Positions 10,953 through 23,355 of a stretch of 64,000 bases of DNA are shown piece by piece (positions within the stretch are counted from its first letter, which is position 1; each line of letters starts with the position of its first letter). Position numbers and translations under genes: made by a program. This DNA is from Chloranthus sessilifolius (Eukaryota; Streptophyta; Magnoliopsida; Chloranthales; Chloranthaceae). The notes beneath the pieces were generated by a model, which had not been told where the DNA came from, made no database searches, and was given only the letters and a program-made list of their open reading frames with translations. Location: positions 84,665,765 to 84,729,764 of the forward strand of contig CM037588.1 in assembly GCA_021018995.1 (NCBI GenBank). Direction: 5' to 3'.

Positions 10953-11424
10953 AGATCCCCAATTGCCATTGGGGGAGATCGAAATTCTGAACAATTTCCT
11001 GGAGATCAGAGCTTACAGCGAGATTCTATTTTCCATCCTTTAGCCCAACCATGGTTGGCTAATTCCCTAGGAGCAAAAAGGAGTGAGTTAGATCTGTGAT
11101 TGGGTAAGGTTAAGAGTGTTGCTGGGGTTAATTGATGCACAGACTACAGATCTGAGAGCATTCCATTGTAAGAGTGACCTTGTTTGTAATGTAAATGTTG
11201 TTTTCAATGTTTTAATTAGATCTAAAGCTCTTTTGATTCCTTTTGGTGCTCAATCGGATTTGTGTAGAGGAGTTGCTTGATCAGCTCACCCACTTAACTG
11301 GTAGACCTCTTAGATATCATCTGAATTCCATGTAATTTCTTGTATCTGCGACCTGGAAATTGCAGCATCTGTAGTGGTTTTAATTGTTCTAATTGAGGCT
11401 CTGGCTTTGTAGGAGATCTCTAGG

Positions 11425-11565
11425 ATGGTCTGTGACCATTAAAGTAGACAGATCATAGCCTTAAGGTAAATCTAAGCTCAGGCCTCAATTGGATTCATCT
11501 GTTGTAATCCATTGATTCGATAAAGTCTTTAGGATGGTCTGTGACCATTAAAGTGGATAGATCAT
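11425..11565 (+). promoter_or_regulatory. Two copies of the conserved LTR leader hairpin
   Basis: Copies at 11425-11456 and 11534-11565 share the form ATGGTCT, then GTGACCATTAAAGT, then AGATCAT. The outer seven bases pair, with one G-U in RNA. An inner GGTC/GACC pairing is possible instead. They lie about 480 and 590 bp after the TATA box, so they would be in the RNA leader (R-U5). Related pairs occur in the Athila-A, C and D LTRs. Confidence 0.6.
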
Positions 11566-12067
11566 AGCCTTAAGGCCAGGTGGATCCTGTGATTTGGAGT
11601 GGAATTTATACCCTGCAGCGGTGCTTGTGGCCAGCTGAGGGACTTGTGTGCTTTTGAACCCCTGTAATATGCTTAGCTCAACCTGATTGCAGTGAAAACA
11701 ATCTCCAAGCTGTTCTCCATTTTCTGAGTTTTTAAACCCTCCATCTGCAAGACCTGAGGCTCTAAATTTGATCTAAGACAATCTGCATCTTTATTGTAGT
11801 TTAGATTAAGTGAAACTCCAATCTAATCTCTCCCCTGTCTTTTAGTTTGATCAACATTAGTTAGGGTGCCAGATCTCTTACAGATCTAGAGATTTACTCA
11901 ATTCCAAACCACCGCTCTGTGGACTTCCCCTTACTTACTTTTAAAACTTGCTACAAAGGACCCTATATCTTGCAGGTCTAGGATTTCCTAACTGTGCTGA
12001 ACCCATCTCTATTTTCTCTAGATGTTTACACCATAAATTAGCACACTGGAATTCCCCAACAAGTTTT

Positions 12068-12085
12068 TGGCGCCGCTGCCGGGGA
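12068..12085 (+). promoter_or_regulatory. Primer binding site, tRNA-Asp
   Basis: TGGCGCCGCTGCCGGGGA lies six bases after the LTR. It matches the 3' end complement of plant tRNA-Asp(GTC) with one difference, as known for Athila elements. Confidence 0.85.
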
Positions 12086-12494
12086 GGGCTTTGTGAATTT
12101 GGTAGATCTAGTTTTATTTTATAAATCTATAACTGTGTGTTTGATTTTACTAACTGCATTTGTAAGTTTTGCTGTTTTTCCGTATTTTTCTTATGTGCAT
12201 TACATCAGATCTGAGTACAAAGTGAGAGGAGAGCCGTGCTGAAGGCTGCTTTATAGTTTGCATCCCTTTTTCCTCTACTTATTTTTCAGATCTGCTGATT
12301 TTTTTTAGATTAATTAGTCAGTTGTGCTGCTTCTTTCAGTTGTGTGAGGATTTATTCTCCATTCAGTTGGTGAGTGTTGTATGTTTGGTAGGAGAACTCT
12401 TCAACCTCAGATTATTTCACTAAATTCAGAGGTTGAAAGACTTCTCAGATCCAGACCAACTACATCCACAGCTATTGAAATTGAATCTGTTGAA

Positions 12495-13970
12495 ATGGGT
12501 GAGCAGCAGCAGCCTCGAACTCTCAAGGAATTTAATGCACCAGGGATCTACAATTCCCCCTTCTGCATTCAGTTCTCTACTGCTCAAGGGAACTATGAAA
12601 TCAAATCTTCCATCATTTAGATGTTGCCCTCATTTCATGGCCTGACCAAAGAGGACCCTTATAAGCATATAGAAGAATTCTTAGGACTGTGCACTACCTT
12701 CAACATCACAGGTTTGGGGGAGGAGGCAACTAGGATGAGTCTCTTTCCTTTTTCATTAAAGGACAGAGCCAGGACCTGGTTGTCCATGCTTCCACCTAAC
12801 AGTATTCAGTCCTGGAGTGATCTCCAATGTCAGTTTTTGGCTAAATTTTTTCCTATGTCAAAGACCAGTCAGTTGAGGAAGGGTATCATCTCTTTTACCC
12901 AAGATCCAACTGAAGACTTTCATCAATCCTGAGAGAGATTTAAGGAACTCCTTAAGAAATGCCCCCACCATCAAATCCCTAAATGGCAATTGGATCAAAG
13001 CTTTTACCAGAGAATTGATGCTAAAAGAAGAGATATGATAGATGCCTCCTGTGGTGGCACCTATCTCCATAAAACTGCTGTGGAGGCATGGGAGCTCTTT
13101 GACATCATTAGTGAGAACTCTATGCAAAGGGAAACCTTAGCAAGAGACCTAGAGCCTCCTAAATTGATGAAAGAGAACACCTCAAGAGAAAAGATTTATG
13201 AAGTGAGTGTGCCAAGTGAGTTGGAAAGGAAAGTGAACAACTTAACTCTGAAATTTGATAGGCTGATGGGAGCAATGCAGTCACCTCTGGCTGCTAGAGT
13301 GGGAGAGGCATGTGCCATATGTCAGTCCCCTGCTCATCCCTTGGAAGAATGCTGATCTGCTGACCAATTTCCTTATTTTATAACAGAGCATGTGGCTGCA
13401 GCTCAGTCTTATGGACAGTAACCTGCTGCTGGGTATCAATGGAGGAACCACCCCAATCTGAGGTGGAGACAAGATGGATACCCCAGCCAGCAGCAACAGC
13501 AGCCCCAGCAGCCCATGCCCTATAGAAATGCTCAGTCCTATTGAGAAGGTTATGCCCCAAGGCCTCAGTATCAGCAACCCATGGCCCAACATGTAGATCC
13601 TCATGTGCAGCAAACTGCACCTACTCCAGTTGTGAGAACATCATCCTTTGAGAAACAAGTTCTATCTTCATTACAGAGCTTGAACACCTTGGCCCAAACT
13701 GTGCACTCTCACAACCAGAGCATCAAAAAGATAGAGGATCAACTTGATCAGCTGTTTGATAGTTTGACTATGGGAGAGGGAGGAAGGTTGCCTAGACAAC
13801 CACAGGACAGTCCACGAAGGCAGTTTGTAGTGGGTGAAGTTTCCTCCACTTATGAGGAAGCCAAATCTGTTACAACTTTGAGAAGTGGTAGGCTAGTGGA
13901 CAATCAAGTGGGCTGTGAGCCTGTGAGGCCCTTGGAGGATGAGAATGAGGTGATTTCTCCTAAAACACAA
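12495..13970 (+). pseudogene. Athila-B gag
   Basis: I chose the ATG at 12495 because MGEQQQPRTLKEFNAPGIY aligns with the gag starts of Athila-A (17849) and Athila-D (57766). Core blocks are GLTKEDPYKHIEEFLGLC, LFPFSLKDRARTWL, FFPMSKTSQLR and MIDASCGGTYLHKTAVEAW. A zinc-knuckle remnant (CAICQSPAHPLEEC) lies near 13310-13355, followed by a Gln/Pro-rich tail and a second conserved block with SVTTLRSGRLVDNQVG. Gag forms the virus-like particle. Broken a few times. Confidence 0.85.
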
Positions 13971-13982
13971 TAAAGGCCACTA

Positions 13983-15393
13983 GTGGAGGACCTGCAGGAT
14001 CAACCAAATGTCAATAAAGAGGATCCTAAAGAAAAAGAAAAAATTAAAAAGAAAGAAATCCCATTGGCTAAGGCTGCAAGTGAGGGAGCACCCCCACATT
14101 TGCCATTTCCTAAGGCATTGCAAGGACCTTCCCCTTTTGACAAAGGGCAAGGTAAAATTGTGGAAATGATGGAGACTTTCAAACAAGTAAAGATCAATCT
14201 GCCTTTACTTGATTCCATTAAACAAGTCCCAGCCTATGTCAAATTCTTAAAAGACCTGTGCACCCATAAAAGACAATCTAGGATACACCTATCCAAGAAA
14301 GTCTTTTCAGCAGAAAAAGCTAAGCATGTCCTGTCCATTGCAACTCCCCCCAAACTTCAAGACCCTGGACTCCCCACCATCCCCTGCATCATTGGGGTTC
14401 ATACCATTGACAAAGTCCTATTAGATATGGGAGCCAGTGTAAATTTGCTTCCATATTCAGTATATGAGAAGCTGGGCTTAGGCAAATTAAAGCCCACACA
14501 TGTTGTTCTACAGCTGGCTGACAGATCTGAAAGGAAACCTGTGGGGATAATCGAGGATGTTTTGGTGGGAGTTAACAAATTCTTTTATTCTGCAGACTTT
14601 TTGGTGTTGGATATGGAACCAGGTAGGAATGCCACCTCCATACCTGTGATCCTAGATAGACCCTTTTTTGCCACAGCTAACGCTTGTATTCAATGTAGGT
14701 CTGGAATAATGGAAGTGTCATTTGGAAATATGAAGGTCAAGTTGAATGCCTACAATGCAGCAAATCAACCTCATCCTGATGAGGATTGTTTTTCTCTAGA
14801 TATAATAGATGAGGTTGTGCAAGAAAATGTGAATATGTTGTTGCATGGTAAGGAATGGTCTAATGAGCTAGCTGAAGTATGGAAGGAACCAGAGGTAGAA
14901 AAGACTCTCACCTTTAAAATTGAGAATGTGCAACTTGTCTCTTCCAGAGCAGAACCAGCAAAGCTCCATCCATGGAAGCCTGCTTTGCTACCTCATCCAC
15001 CCCCCTCCAAGACACCCCTATTGCCCTCCCTCATCATCCCCCCAGAGGTGGAGTTAAAGCAACTCCCGAAAGCTTTGAAATATGCCTTTTTAGGAGACAA
15101 CAACAAATTACCTATGATAATCTCGTCTTCCCTCACCATTGAGTAGGAAAGAGAACTACTTGGTGTGCTAAAAAGGCATCGGAGGGCAATAGGATGGACC
15201 ATTGCAGACTTAGGGGGAATTAATCTTGCTGTGTGCATGCACAAGATTTATCTTGAGGAAGGTGCAAACCTTCTTGAGAGATGCAGAGGAAACTAAACCC
15301 TCACATGCAGGAAGTCATGATGAAGGAGGTAGTCAAACTCCTCGATGTTGGCATCATATACCCTATCTGGGACTCCCAATGGGTGGCACCTAC
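13983..15393 (+). pseudogene. Athila-B protease and start of reverse transcriptase
   Basis: A long open stretch carries PFDKGQGKIVEMMETFKQVK, IPCIIGVHTIDKVLLDMGAS (protease active-site block), ILDRPFFATANACIQCRSG (flap side) and an acidic linker. The RT N-terminal part begins near 15040 (LPKALKYAFLGDNNKLPMII). The RT fingers run up to DSQWVAP, where Athila-A is inserted. Confidence 0.85.
15389..15393. repeat. Putative left target duplication CCTAC of Athila-A
   Basis: These are the five bases directly before the TG of the Athila-A 5' LTR. The partner should follow the missing right end of its 3' LTR. Confidence 0.5.
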
Positions 15394-15721
15394 TGTTAAG
15401 ACCTGAAAAGTACCACTTTTCACCCCTTAACTTAACCTCTGTTAGACCCTTAGTCATTTAATAAATGTGTGTTAAGGCTAATTTGTAGGTAATAAGCAGC
15501 AGCTGCAGATAAGGCCCTAACCCTGCTAAGAAGCCTACTTTTGCACTAGAACTCCAAGCAACTGGTAACCCATTCACAGAGGAAAGAAACACCAAGGTAG
15601 AGCACACCTGGATTTACACATTGAATGTCCAAGTGGGCCCCAGAAGTTCCTCAGAAGAAAGGAAGTTAGACCCGGACAGAGAACTTGGCTGCAGCATAGG
15701 CAAAGCATAGCAACAACAAGT

Positions 15722-16265
15722 CAAGAAATGAGCCTCGCACAGATGTCGCAAGGTTCAAGTGATTCAGAGAAAAATACTTCGCGCAATTATCGTGAGTTTC
15801 TCAAGGCAGCACACCAATTGCTCGTGCTGTTCTTGCGTAGATTAATGACAGAAGGGCTCGAGAAGCAGACTTCGCATAGTTCTCGCGAGGCTCAGTTGTA
15901 AGCGCTTGTGCAGTCTCGTGTAGCTCAAGAGAGGAGCATTTAATCCTCGCGCGATTCGCTCAGACAAGTTGAGGAGAGAGAGCTTCAGGCACTTCTGCGC
16001 GCAGCTGTCGTGCAGTGGCCGCGAGATGCAGATCTTCAGGGGACTGCTCCCGCAATCCAGAGGCCGATGCACATTGCTTCTTCACGGGGATCCTCGCAAG
16101 ATTCACTAAGGAACAAACTACACGCGCGATTCCCGCATCACTCTAATGGAAAGCGCAATCTCGCGACGACCTGAGCATTCTCGCGATGACCAAACTGTCT
16201 ATCCCGCGACTGCAAGAGCTTCAAGTCAATTCAATCCCACGATGACCACTCTATCATGCGACAAG
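15722..16265 (+). repeat. U3 array of TCGCGCAR / CTCGCGAG motifs
   Basis: About fifteen irregularly spaced words built on CGCG occur here, for example CTTCGCGCAATTATCG, TTCTCGCGAGG, CCTCGCGCGATTCGC, AATCTCGCGACGACC and ATCCCGCGACTGC. The local G+C is far above the surroundings. The array ends about 210 bp before the TATA box. The same words return at 23690-23940, upstream of the extra ORF, and in the 3' LTR at about 29500-30020. Confidence 0.8.
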
Positions 16266-16478
16266 ACCTGGAAACCGTTGCAACCTAGCGAGGCTCGGGA
16301 ACTTAACTTTCCCCCACTTCTATAGGGGCAGTCTAGGATCTTCCAGCAACTGGGGCACGCACTCCAATGCTCCAATCTCCGTGCATACACCTCGAGGCAT
16401 CTAAGGAACAGAAATGGGCGATGTTTGTATCATTAAAATTAGGGTTTTCCTAACTCTAATGCTCCCACAGCCGACTGC

Positions 16479-16486
16479 TATATAAG
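16479..16486 (+). promoter_or_regulatory. TATA box of Athila-A 5' LTR
   Basis: TATATAAG is followed by CCTAAGCCTAGTTTAGG. The same context is kept in the 3' LTR at about 30250. Confidence 0.65.
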
Positions 16487-17388
16487 CCTAAGCCTAGTTT
16501 AGGTTTAAGGAGGAGGCAGGGAGCTGAATTCCTCCTATCTTCTTGAATCGGTTGTAGAGTTCCAGTAGGCTAAGGTTAGGGTTTAGGCAACATCTTTTTC
16601 CTTTTTCTTCTCTCCATAGCCCAGCACTTGCTGGCTATGCCTTTGTATGTCTATTTGGAATAGTTTTAATAAAGTTTTATAATAGGATGTTATACATGTA
16701 TGGGATTGATGTTTGAGGGTTGTTCTGTACAAGGTTGCTGCCTTGAGATCCTCCATTGCTAAGTTGTATTGTAAGCAATGGAGGATTATTTTTAAGGATT
16801 TACTCAGATCCAAGTGACCTGTATGCCCAAGCTAGTGCACATACGCAACCCTATGCCCCACCACAGGATCCACTAAATCTGAATCCCCATGGGAGCCTGA
16901 GCTGGTAGCGTTGTGAACATGGTGGTGGCAGTACTTCTATAACAGGGGTGAGTTAGATCCTTTCTCCTCTGTGGTGATAATGTAGTCATTGGACAAGACT
17001 TCTATAACAGCAAATTTATGTTTGAGTTATAAAACCCATCAGATCTATACCTAATAGCTTACTTCTCACCCTTTTTATATTTATTTTCTCACGCTCCATC
17101 ATTCTTCTAAACCATTTCTATAGTTTAGGCATTAGGTTACCATAGGATTTAAACAATAGTGACCTTAAATCCCCTTCCATTTAGGATTGCCAGATCTATA
17201 GTCAAATCTGGAGGGTCTACTAAAGATGGCTCCCTTAGAGCTTTAAACCATTTTCTCTGTGGGACAAACTCTTACTTATTAAAACTTGCTACAACAGGCC
17301 CTGTATCTTGCAGGTCTTGATTTCTTTCAGATGTGTTGAATCCATCTTTGTTTCTTTTCACACTGGAGAAATAACAACAACAAGTTTT

Positions 17389-17406
17389 TGGCGCAGCTGC
17401 CAGGGA
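17389..17406 (+). promoter_or_regulatory. Primer binding site, tRNA-Asp, diverged
   Basis: TGGCGCAGCTGCCAGGGA lies six bases after the LTR, and is a diverged copy of the tRNA-Asp site seen at 12068. Confidence 0.8.
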
Positions 17407-17848
17407 TTTTTGATCTATTAGTAGACCCTAGCTTTTTGTAATTTTTTTTTATTCTTTGGTAGTTGTGCTTGTGAATAACTGATACTGCTGATTTACATTT
17501 GGATTTTTTTTGCAGATCTGGATAGTAGCAGAGAAGGAAAGTTGAACTGCACTAGGAGTCTAGCTACGTCTGTTTGCATTTCTCTAACCCTCAAAAGTCA
17601 GTCTATTTTCCTTTGCAAATTCCATATCAGTTGATTAGGATAGTCGTAATTTTGTTTAGATAATTCTTTGAGTTAAATGCAATGTGTCTGCAAGTAGTCT
17701 TCCCTGTTGTTGGTGTGTGTGCATGTTAGGAAGGAGATCCCTCAGTCCCACATTAGAGCCTCCTAACCCTGAGATAGAAAAGGCCAGAAGACGAAGAAGG
17801 CTCGGACACACCACAGTTGAGCCCCTTACTGAAACCGAGACAACATTC

Positions 17849-19600
17849 ATGGGTGAAGAGCAACCTAGAACATTGAAGGAATTGAATGCTCTTGATGATT
17901 ATAATTCTCCATTCAACATTCAATTCCCAGATGTTCAAGGAAACTATGAGATTAAAACCTCAATCATTCAAATGCTTCCCTCTTTCCATGGGCTCAACAA
18001 GGAAGACCCCTACAAGCACATTGACCAATTCGTGGCCCTGTGCAAAACATTTTCCATTACTGGTTTGGGATCAGAAGCCACTAGATTAAGGCTCTTTCCT
18101 TTCTCCCTAAAGGACAGGGCCAGCACCTGGTTAGCTACTCTCCCAAACAACAGCATCAGTTCTTGGAAAGACCTCCAGACCAAATTTTTGATAAAATTCT
18201 TCCCAGAGATAAAATCCAGCCAGTTGAGGAAAGCAATACTTGCTTTTGCTCAATCCCCAACTGAAGATTTTAATCAAGTATGGGACAGATTCAAGGAGAT
18301 GCTCAAATAATGTCCCCCCACAAGATCCCTGACTGGCAGCTTGTCCAGAACTTCTATAATGGGATTTATGAGAAAAGCAGAGACATGATAGATGCCTCTT
18401 GTGGTGGAACTTACATGCACAAAATTGCTGATGAGGCATGGGAGTTGTTTGAGGTCATCAGTGAAAATGCTTTTCAAAAGATATCCTTGTCAAGAACTGT
18501 TCATGAGCCTTCTTCTAAAATGGGACCAGCTGCAATATCCAAAGGAAAGATGCATGAAGTAACTAGGAATAATGACATGCAAATGCAGATGGCCAATCTT
18601 TCTGATAAGTTTAATAAACTATTGACTGTAGTGCAACCCAGATGGGCTGCACAGGTGATGGAGGCATGTCTGATATGCCAATCTCCACAACACATAGTGG
18701 AAGAGTGCCCATCTGTAGGGTAATATCCTGAGTATGCGATAGAACAAGCTGCTGCTGCCCAATCATTTGGCCAGCAACAATCTGTTGGCTACAACAAGCA
18801 GCCATTTGGATACCAGCACCAAAATGTTGGTTACCAGTGGAGGGATCACCCAAATTTGAGGTGGAGACAAGATAATTACATACAGCCACAACAGATGTTG
18901 GCCTTACCTCAATGGCCACAGCAGTAATTTAACCAGGGATATGCCCCAAGGTCAAATTTTCAGCATCAGCAACTGCCCCAGCAGCAAAATCAGTTGGTAG
19001 TTCCCCCACCTCAGCCTCGAAATGCTTCTTTTGAGGATCAAGTTTTAACCTCATTGCATAACCTTGGAACCTTGACTCAGACTCTGAACTCTCACAGTCA
19101 AAGCATAAAGAAAATGGAAGAGCAGCTAGGCCAAATAACTAATGCCTTGGCCAAAAGAGAGGAGGGCAGGTTGCCAAGCCAGCCAGTGGCCAACCCTAAG
19201 GGCCAATATTTGATTGGAGAAGGTTCCTCAAGTTTTGAGGGAGCTAATGCCATCACAACCCTAAGGTCTGGTAGGCTGGTGGACAACCAGGTTGGAAAGG
19301 AACAAGGAGAGGTCATTTCCAAAGAATTTTTGAATGAATGTGAAAAAGAATATGTTAAAGCACAGAGCCAAGAGTTCCCTGCTACCCTGCAACAAGAGAA
19401 AAATAATGAGGCTGTAGTTGAGCCTCAGCAGGAAATAAAAGATGAAAAAATAAAAAAACAAAAGTTTAGTCATAGGCTTGCAGATGAGGAACCAGCAGTA
19501 CCTCAGTTGCCATTTCCTCAAGCTTTGAGTGACCCTACCCTTTTTGATAAGGGGAATGCACAGATAGAGGAATTGATAGAGACTTTTAAGTAGGTAAAAA
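17849..19600 (+). pseudogene. Athila-A gag
   Basis: The start at 17849 gives MGEEQPRTLKELNALDDY, aligned with the other gag starts. Core blocks are MLPSFHGLNKEDPYKHIDQF, LFPFSLKDRASTWLATLPNN, FFPEIKSSQLRKAILAFAQS and MIDASCGGTYMHKIADEAWE. The zinc-knuckle remnant CLICQSPQHIVEEC follows near 18670-18712. A Gln-rich tail and the block ITTLRSGRLVDNQVGKEQGE lead to the protease. Gag is the particle protein. Broken a few times. Confidence 0.88.
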
Positions 19601-20460
19601 TCAATTTGTTCCTGCTTGATGCAATTAGACAGGTCCCAGCCAATGGCCAATTTATGAAAAACCTATGTACCCTGAAAAGAAAAGCTAGAGGCCATTTATC
19701 CAGAAAGGTCTTTACAACTGATACAGTTAATTTTGTATTAAACATAACAATACCAGAGAAGTTGCAAGACCCAGGAAAACCCACTATTCCCTGCATAATT
19801 GGCGACCACACAATTGGAAGGGCCCTTTTAAACCTTGGAGCCAGTGTAAACCTACTGCTGATCCGTACAGTGTGTATCAGCAGCAAGGTTTAGGGGAGTT
19901 AAAACCCACTCCCATTGTGTTGTTAATGGCCGATAGGCCTTAAAGGAGACCTATGGGAGTGGTTGAGGATGTCTTAGTAGGGGTGGACAAGTTCTTTTAC
20001 CCTGCAGACTTCCTAGTTTTGGACATGGGCTGCAACAAGAGTACAACCCCTATACCTATTATTTTGGGCAAGCCATTCTTGGCCACTGCCAATGCCTGCA
20101 TTCAATGCAGGTCAGGGATTATAGAGGTAACTTTCAGACACATGAAGGTTGAACTAAATGTGTACAACAGTGCGAAGTACCCTCAGCTGGATAATGAGAA
20201 AAGCTTTACAGTGAATGTACTAGAGGAAGTTGTTGAAGAAGAATTTCCCACTCTGCTGGATTGGGGCAACATTGCCAAAAGTTTAGTTGAAGTTTGGGAC
20301 ATGGTAGAGGAAGAAAGCCTAGCTGTTATGACAGAAGACATGACCACATTGAAGTCTTCTGTGGGCTTAGTACAACATTCCATTTGGAAACCTACATTGC
20401 TGCCTCTTCCTCAAACCAACAAAGAACCAATCTTGCCATCCACGCAACAAGCTCCTGATC
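19540..20460 (+). pseudogene. Athila-A protease region
   Basis: Blocks in order are LPFPQALSDPTLFDKGNAQI, IRQVPANGQFMKNLCTLKRK, IPCIIGDHTIGRALLNLGAS (active-site loop position), VVEDVLVGVDKFFYPADFLV and ILGKPFLATANACIQCRSGI. An acidic linker follows. The blocks match the Athila-B protease one for one. Broken. Confidence 0.82.
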
Positions 20461-21690
20461 TGGATCTCAAGAAGTGTCCAAAAACATTGAAATATGCCTT
20501 CCTTGAGAAAGGTGAAAAACTTCCTGTAATTATCTCCTCCTCTCTTACCAATGAGCAGGAGGAAGAATTACTAACAGTCTTGAGGAAGCATAAAAAAGCA
20601 ATTGGCTGGACCATTGCGGATCTCGGAGGGATAGATTCATCAATATGTATACACAGGATCCATTTAGAGGAGGGCTCAGTACCCTCCAGAGAAATGCAGA
20701 GGAAATTGAATCCTCACATGCAGGAAGTGGTCCTCAAAGAGATTATTAAATTGCTAGATGCTAGGGTAATTTACCCCATTTCTGATTCTGAATGGGTAGC
20801 GCCTATCTAAGTGGTGCCCAAGAAATCTGGCATAACAATCATTACAACTGACTCTGGAGAGCTGAGACAAGCCAGGGAGACCACTGGCTGGAGGGTTTGC
20901 ATAGATTATTGGAAGCTCAACTCTAAAACTAGAAAAGACCACTTCCCTCTCCCCTTCATAGATCAAATTCTGGATAAGTTGGCTGGAAAAACTTTTTATT
21001 GCTTTCTTGATGGGTACTCAGGGTACAACCAGATCCCTGTGCACCCTCACAACTAAGAGAAAACTACATTTACTTGCCCTTTTGGCACCTTTGCTTACCG
21101 AAGGATGCCTTTTGGGCTATATAATGCACTAGCCACCTTTCAGAGGTGTATGTATGCCATATTCTCTGATATGATTGACAAGTTCTTGGAAATCTTTATG
21201 GATGATTTCTCTATATATGGGGACAGTTTTGGCCAATGTCTGCAACACCTCCAGCTGGTCTTACAAAGATGTGAGGAGACCAAGTCTTAAGTTGGGAAAA
21301 GAGCCACTTCATGGTAAAACAAGGTATTGTGTTGGGCTATGTAGTCTCTAGAGAAGGGATTGAGGTAGATAAGGCCAAAGTTGACCTTATTATAAATTTG
21401 CCCCCTCCAAGAACAGCCAAACAAATCAGATCTTTCCTTAGACATGCAGTATTCTACAGGAGGTTCATTAAAGACTTCAACAAAATTGCTAAACCATTGT
21501 GCCGCCTGCTTTGCCAGGATGTGCCCTTTGATTTTTCTGCTGAATGTCTTAAGGCTTTTGAAACTTTGAAGACATGCCTCACCTTTGCCCATGTACTCCA
21601 AACGCCTGACTATGCACTACTCTTTGAGCTAATGTGTCATGCAACCGACTTGGCAATAGGTGTTGTTTTGGTCAAAGAAAAGATAAGGTG
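20460..21690 (+). pseudogene. Athila-A reverse transcriptase
   Basis: RT blocks in order are LKYAFLEKGEKLPVIISSSL, LRKHKKAIGWTIADLGGIDS, LNPHMQEVVLKEIIKLLDAR, SEWVAP, a GWRVCIDY-type motif, FPLPFIDQILDKLAGKTFYC, LDGYSGYNQIPVHP, MPFGLYNALATFQRCMYAIF and the catalytic-site block IFMDDFSIYGDSF. The thumb and connection follow (VSREGIEVDKAKVDLIINLP, RSFLRHAVFYRRFIKDF). The order is that of Athila-lineage Ty3/Gypsy RT. Broken. Confidence 0.88.
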
Positions 21691-21995
21691 CCAGTGGTCA
21701 TTGCCTATGTCAGGAAATCACTTGCTGAAGCTTAGCTGAATTACACCACAATTGAGAAAGAGCTTCTGGCAGTAGTTTTTGTTGTTGATAAATTTAGACC
21801 TTACCTACTTTGGTCTAAAATTGTAATCTTCACAGACCACTCAGCATTGAAATACCTATTGTCCAAGAAAGATGCTAAGCCCAGGCTGATTAGATGGATA
21901 CTCCTGTTGCAGGAGTTTGACATTGAAATCAAGGACAAAAAGGATGTGAAAAATGTGGTGGCTGACCACTTGTCTAGAGTTGTGTTGGAAAAATG
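21600..21995 (+). pseudogene. Athila-A RNase H
   Basis: RNase H degrades the RNA strand during cDNA synthesis. Blocks are MCHATDLAIGVVLVKEK, then YTTIEKELLAVVF and the C-terminal block HSALKYLLSKKDAKPRLIRW, QEFDIEIKDKKDVKNVVADH and LSR. There is no second archaeal-type RNase H, which separates this lineage from Tat. Broken. Confidence 0.8.
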
Positions 21996-23355
21996 TGTTG
22001 ATGACCCTACAAATGATGTTTTCCTAGATGAGCAATTATTTGTCATCCAATCCTTGGTTCCTTGGTATGCACACATTGTAAATTATTTAGTTATAGGCAA
22101 GATTCCTACCCATTGGACCAAAATGGACAAAGACCAGTTTTTCTCACAGGTCAATTTCTTTTTTTGGGAGGAACCTTGCTTATACAAATATTGTGCAGAC
22201 CAAATCATCCGAAAATATGTTCCAGAAAGTATTGTCCCCAGTATTCTAGCCATGTGTCATGAAAATGCCTGTGGGGGCCATTTTAGTGGAAGAAAAATAG
22301 CTGACAAGATCTTGAAGTGTGGGTTCTATTGGCCTTCTTTATTCAGAGATGCCAATACACACTGTAGGACATGTGAGAGATGTCAGAAATTAGGAGGACT
22401 GTCCAAAAGAAACTCAATGCCTTTGTAGCCCATCCTTGTTGTGGAACTGTTTGATGTCTGGGGTATTGACTTTATGGACTTGTTTCCTCCTTCAAATGGT
22501 TATCATTTCATCTTAATGGCAGTGGATTATGTTTCAAAATGGGTAGAAGCTATTGCCACAAGAACCAATGATCATCAAGTAGTCCTAAAATTTATAAAGC
22601 AGAATATCTTCTTAAGATTTGACACCACTAGAGCCATTATCAGTTATGGGGGTAGCCATTTCTGTAGTAGAAATTTTGAGAGCTTGCTCAAGAAATATTC
22701 TGTCACCCATAGGATTGCTACTCCCTACCACCCGCAAGCTAGTGGGCAAGTTGAAATTTCTAATAGGGAGATCAAGCACATCCTTGAGAAGATAGTGAGG
22801 ACTGACAGAAAGGATTGGGCTGATAAGCTAAATGATGCATTATGGGCTTATAGGACTGCTTATAAGACTCCCATTGGGATGTCCCCATTCAGACTGGTTT
22901 ATGGCAAGGCTTGCCATCTCCCAGTAGAGTTAGAACACAGGGCCTATTGGGCCATAAAAATTTTAAATCTAAACCTAACTTCTGCTGGTCATCACAAGTC
23001 GCTGCAGCTGTCAGAACTGGATGAGCTGAGGATGGATGTATATGCCAATGCCCGGATATACAAGGAAAGGTCCAAGGCTTTCTTTGACAAGGGTTTGTTG
23101 AGAAAGAGCTTCATGGCTGGTGGTAAGGTTTGGTTGTTTAACTCAAAACTTAAATTTTTTCCTTGCAAACTGAAATCTAGATGGGAAGGCCCCTATATTG
23201 TCATGAATGTTTCCCCATCTGGTGCTGTGGAAATCAAGGATCCCAAGTCTGGGAAAACCTTGAAGGTGAATGGTCAGAGGCTTAAGCCTTGTTTAGAAAA
23301 ACCTGCTGAACCTATGAACACCATTCACTTTCAAGGGGACCCTTCATTAAACTGA
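21996..23355 (+). pseudogene. Athila-A integrase
   Basis: The H2C2 zinc part reads CHENACGGHFSGRKIADKIL, then GFYWP and HCRTCERCQKLG (about 22255-22395). The core from 22441 has [37 protein letters not shown] and [20 protein letters not shown]. The C-terminal part contains [39 protein letters not shown] and a [19 protein letters not shown] barrel, ending at 23355. There is no chromodomain, as expected for Athila. The core and C-terminal section is among the longest open stretches of the window. Confidence 0.88.

Larger units (their letters stand above)
9936..12061 (+). repeat. Athila-B 5' LTR
   Basis: 2126 bp, TGTTAAGTGGTG to CCCCAACA. The order is: a U3 motif array (10153-10745), a TATA box at 10944, two leader hairpins (11425-11565), and an end block shared with other Athila families (TTACTTTTAAAACTTGCTAC). 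The minus-strand LTR of Athila-B2 (59894-61923) is a second copy of this family. Confidence 0.88.
9936..15393 (+). mobile_element. Athila-B: left part of an Athila-type element
   Basis: It comprises a 5' LTR (9936-12061), a tRNA-Asp primer site, gag, protease and the start of RT. It is cut at 15394 by Athila-A, within the RT motif DSQWVAP. The corresponding Athila-A protein reads SEWVAP at 20790-20810, which confirms that the sequence is interrupted rather than ended. The visible coding part has about half a dozen breaks. A second, minus-strand member of the family is Athila-B2 at 59894. Confidence 0.85.
15394..17382 (+). repeat. Athila-A 5' LTR
   Basis: 1989 bp, TGTTAAGACCTG to AACAACAACA. 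It has a U3 array of TCGCG-type motifs, a TATA box at 16479, and a polyadenylation-type end block ending in ACTTGCTACAACAGGCCCTG. It differs in length from its 3' partner as well as by scattered substitutions. Confidence 0.88.
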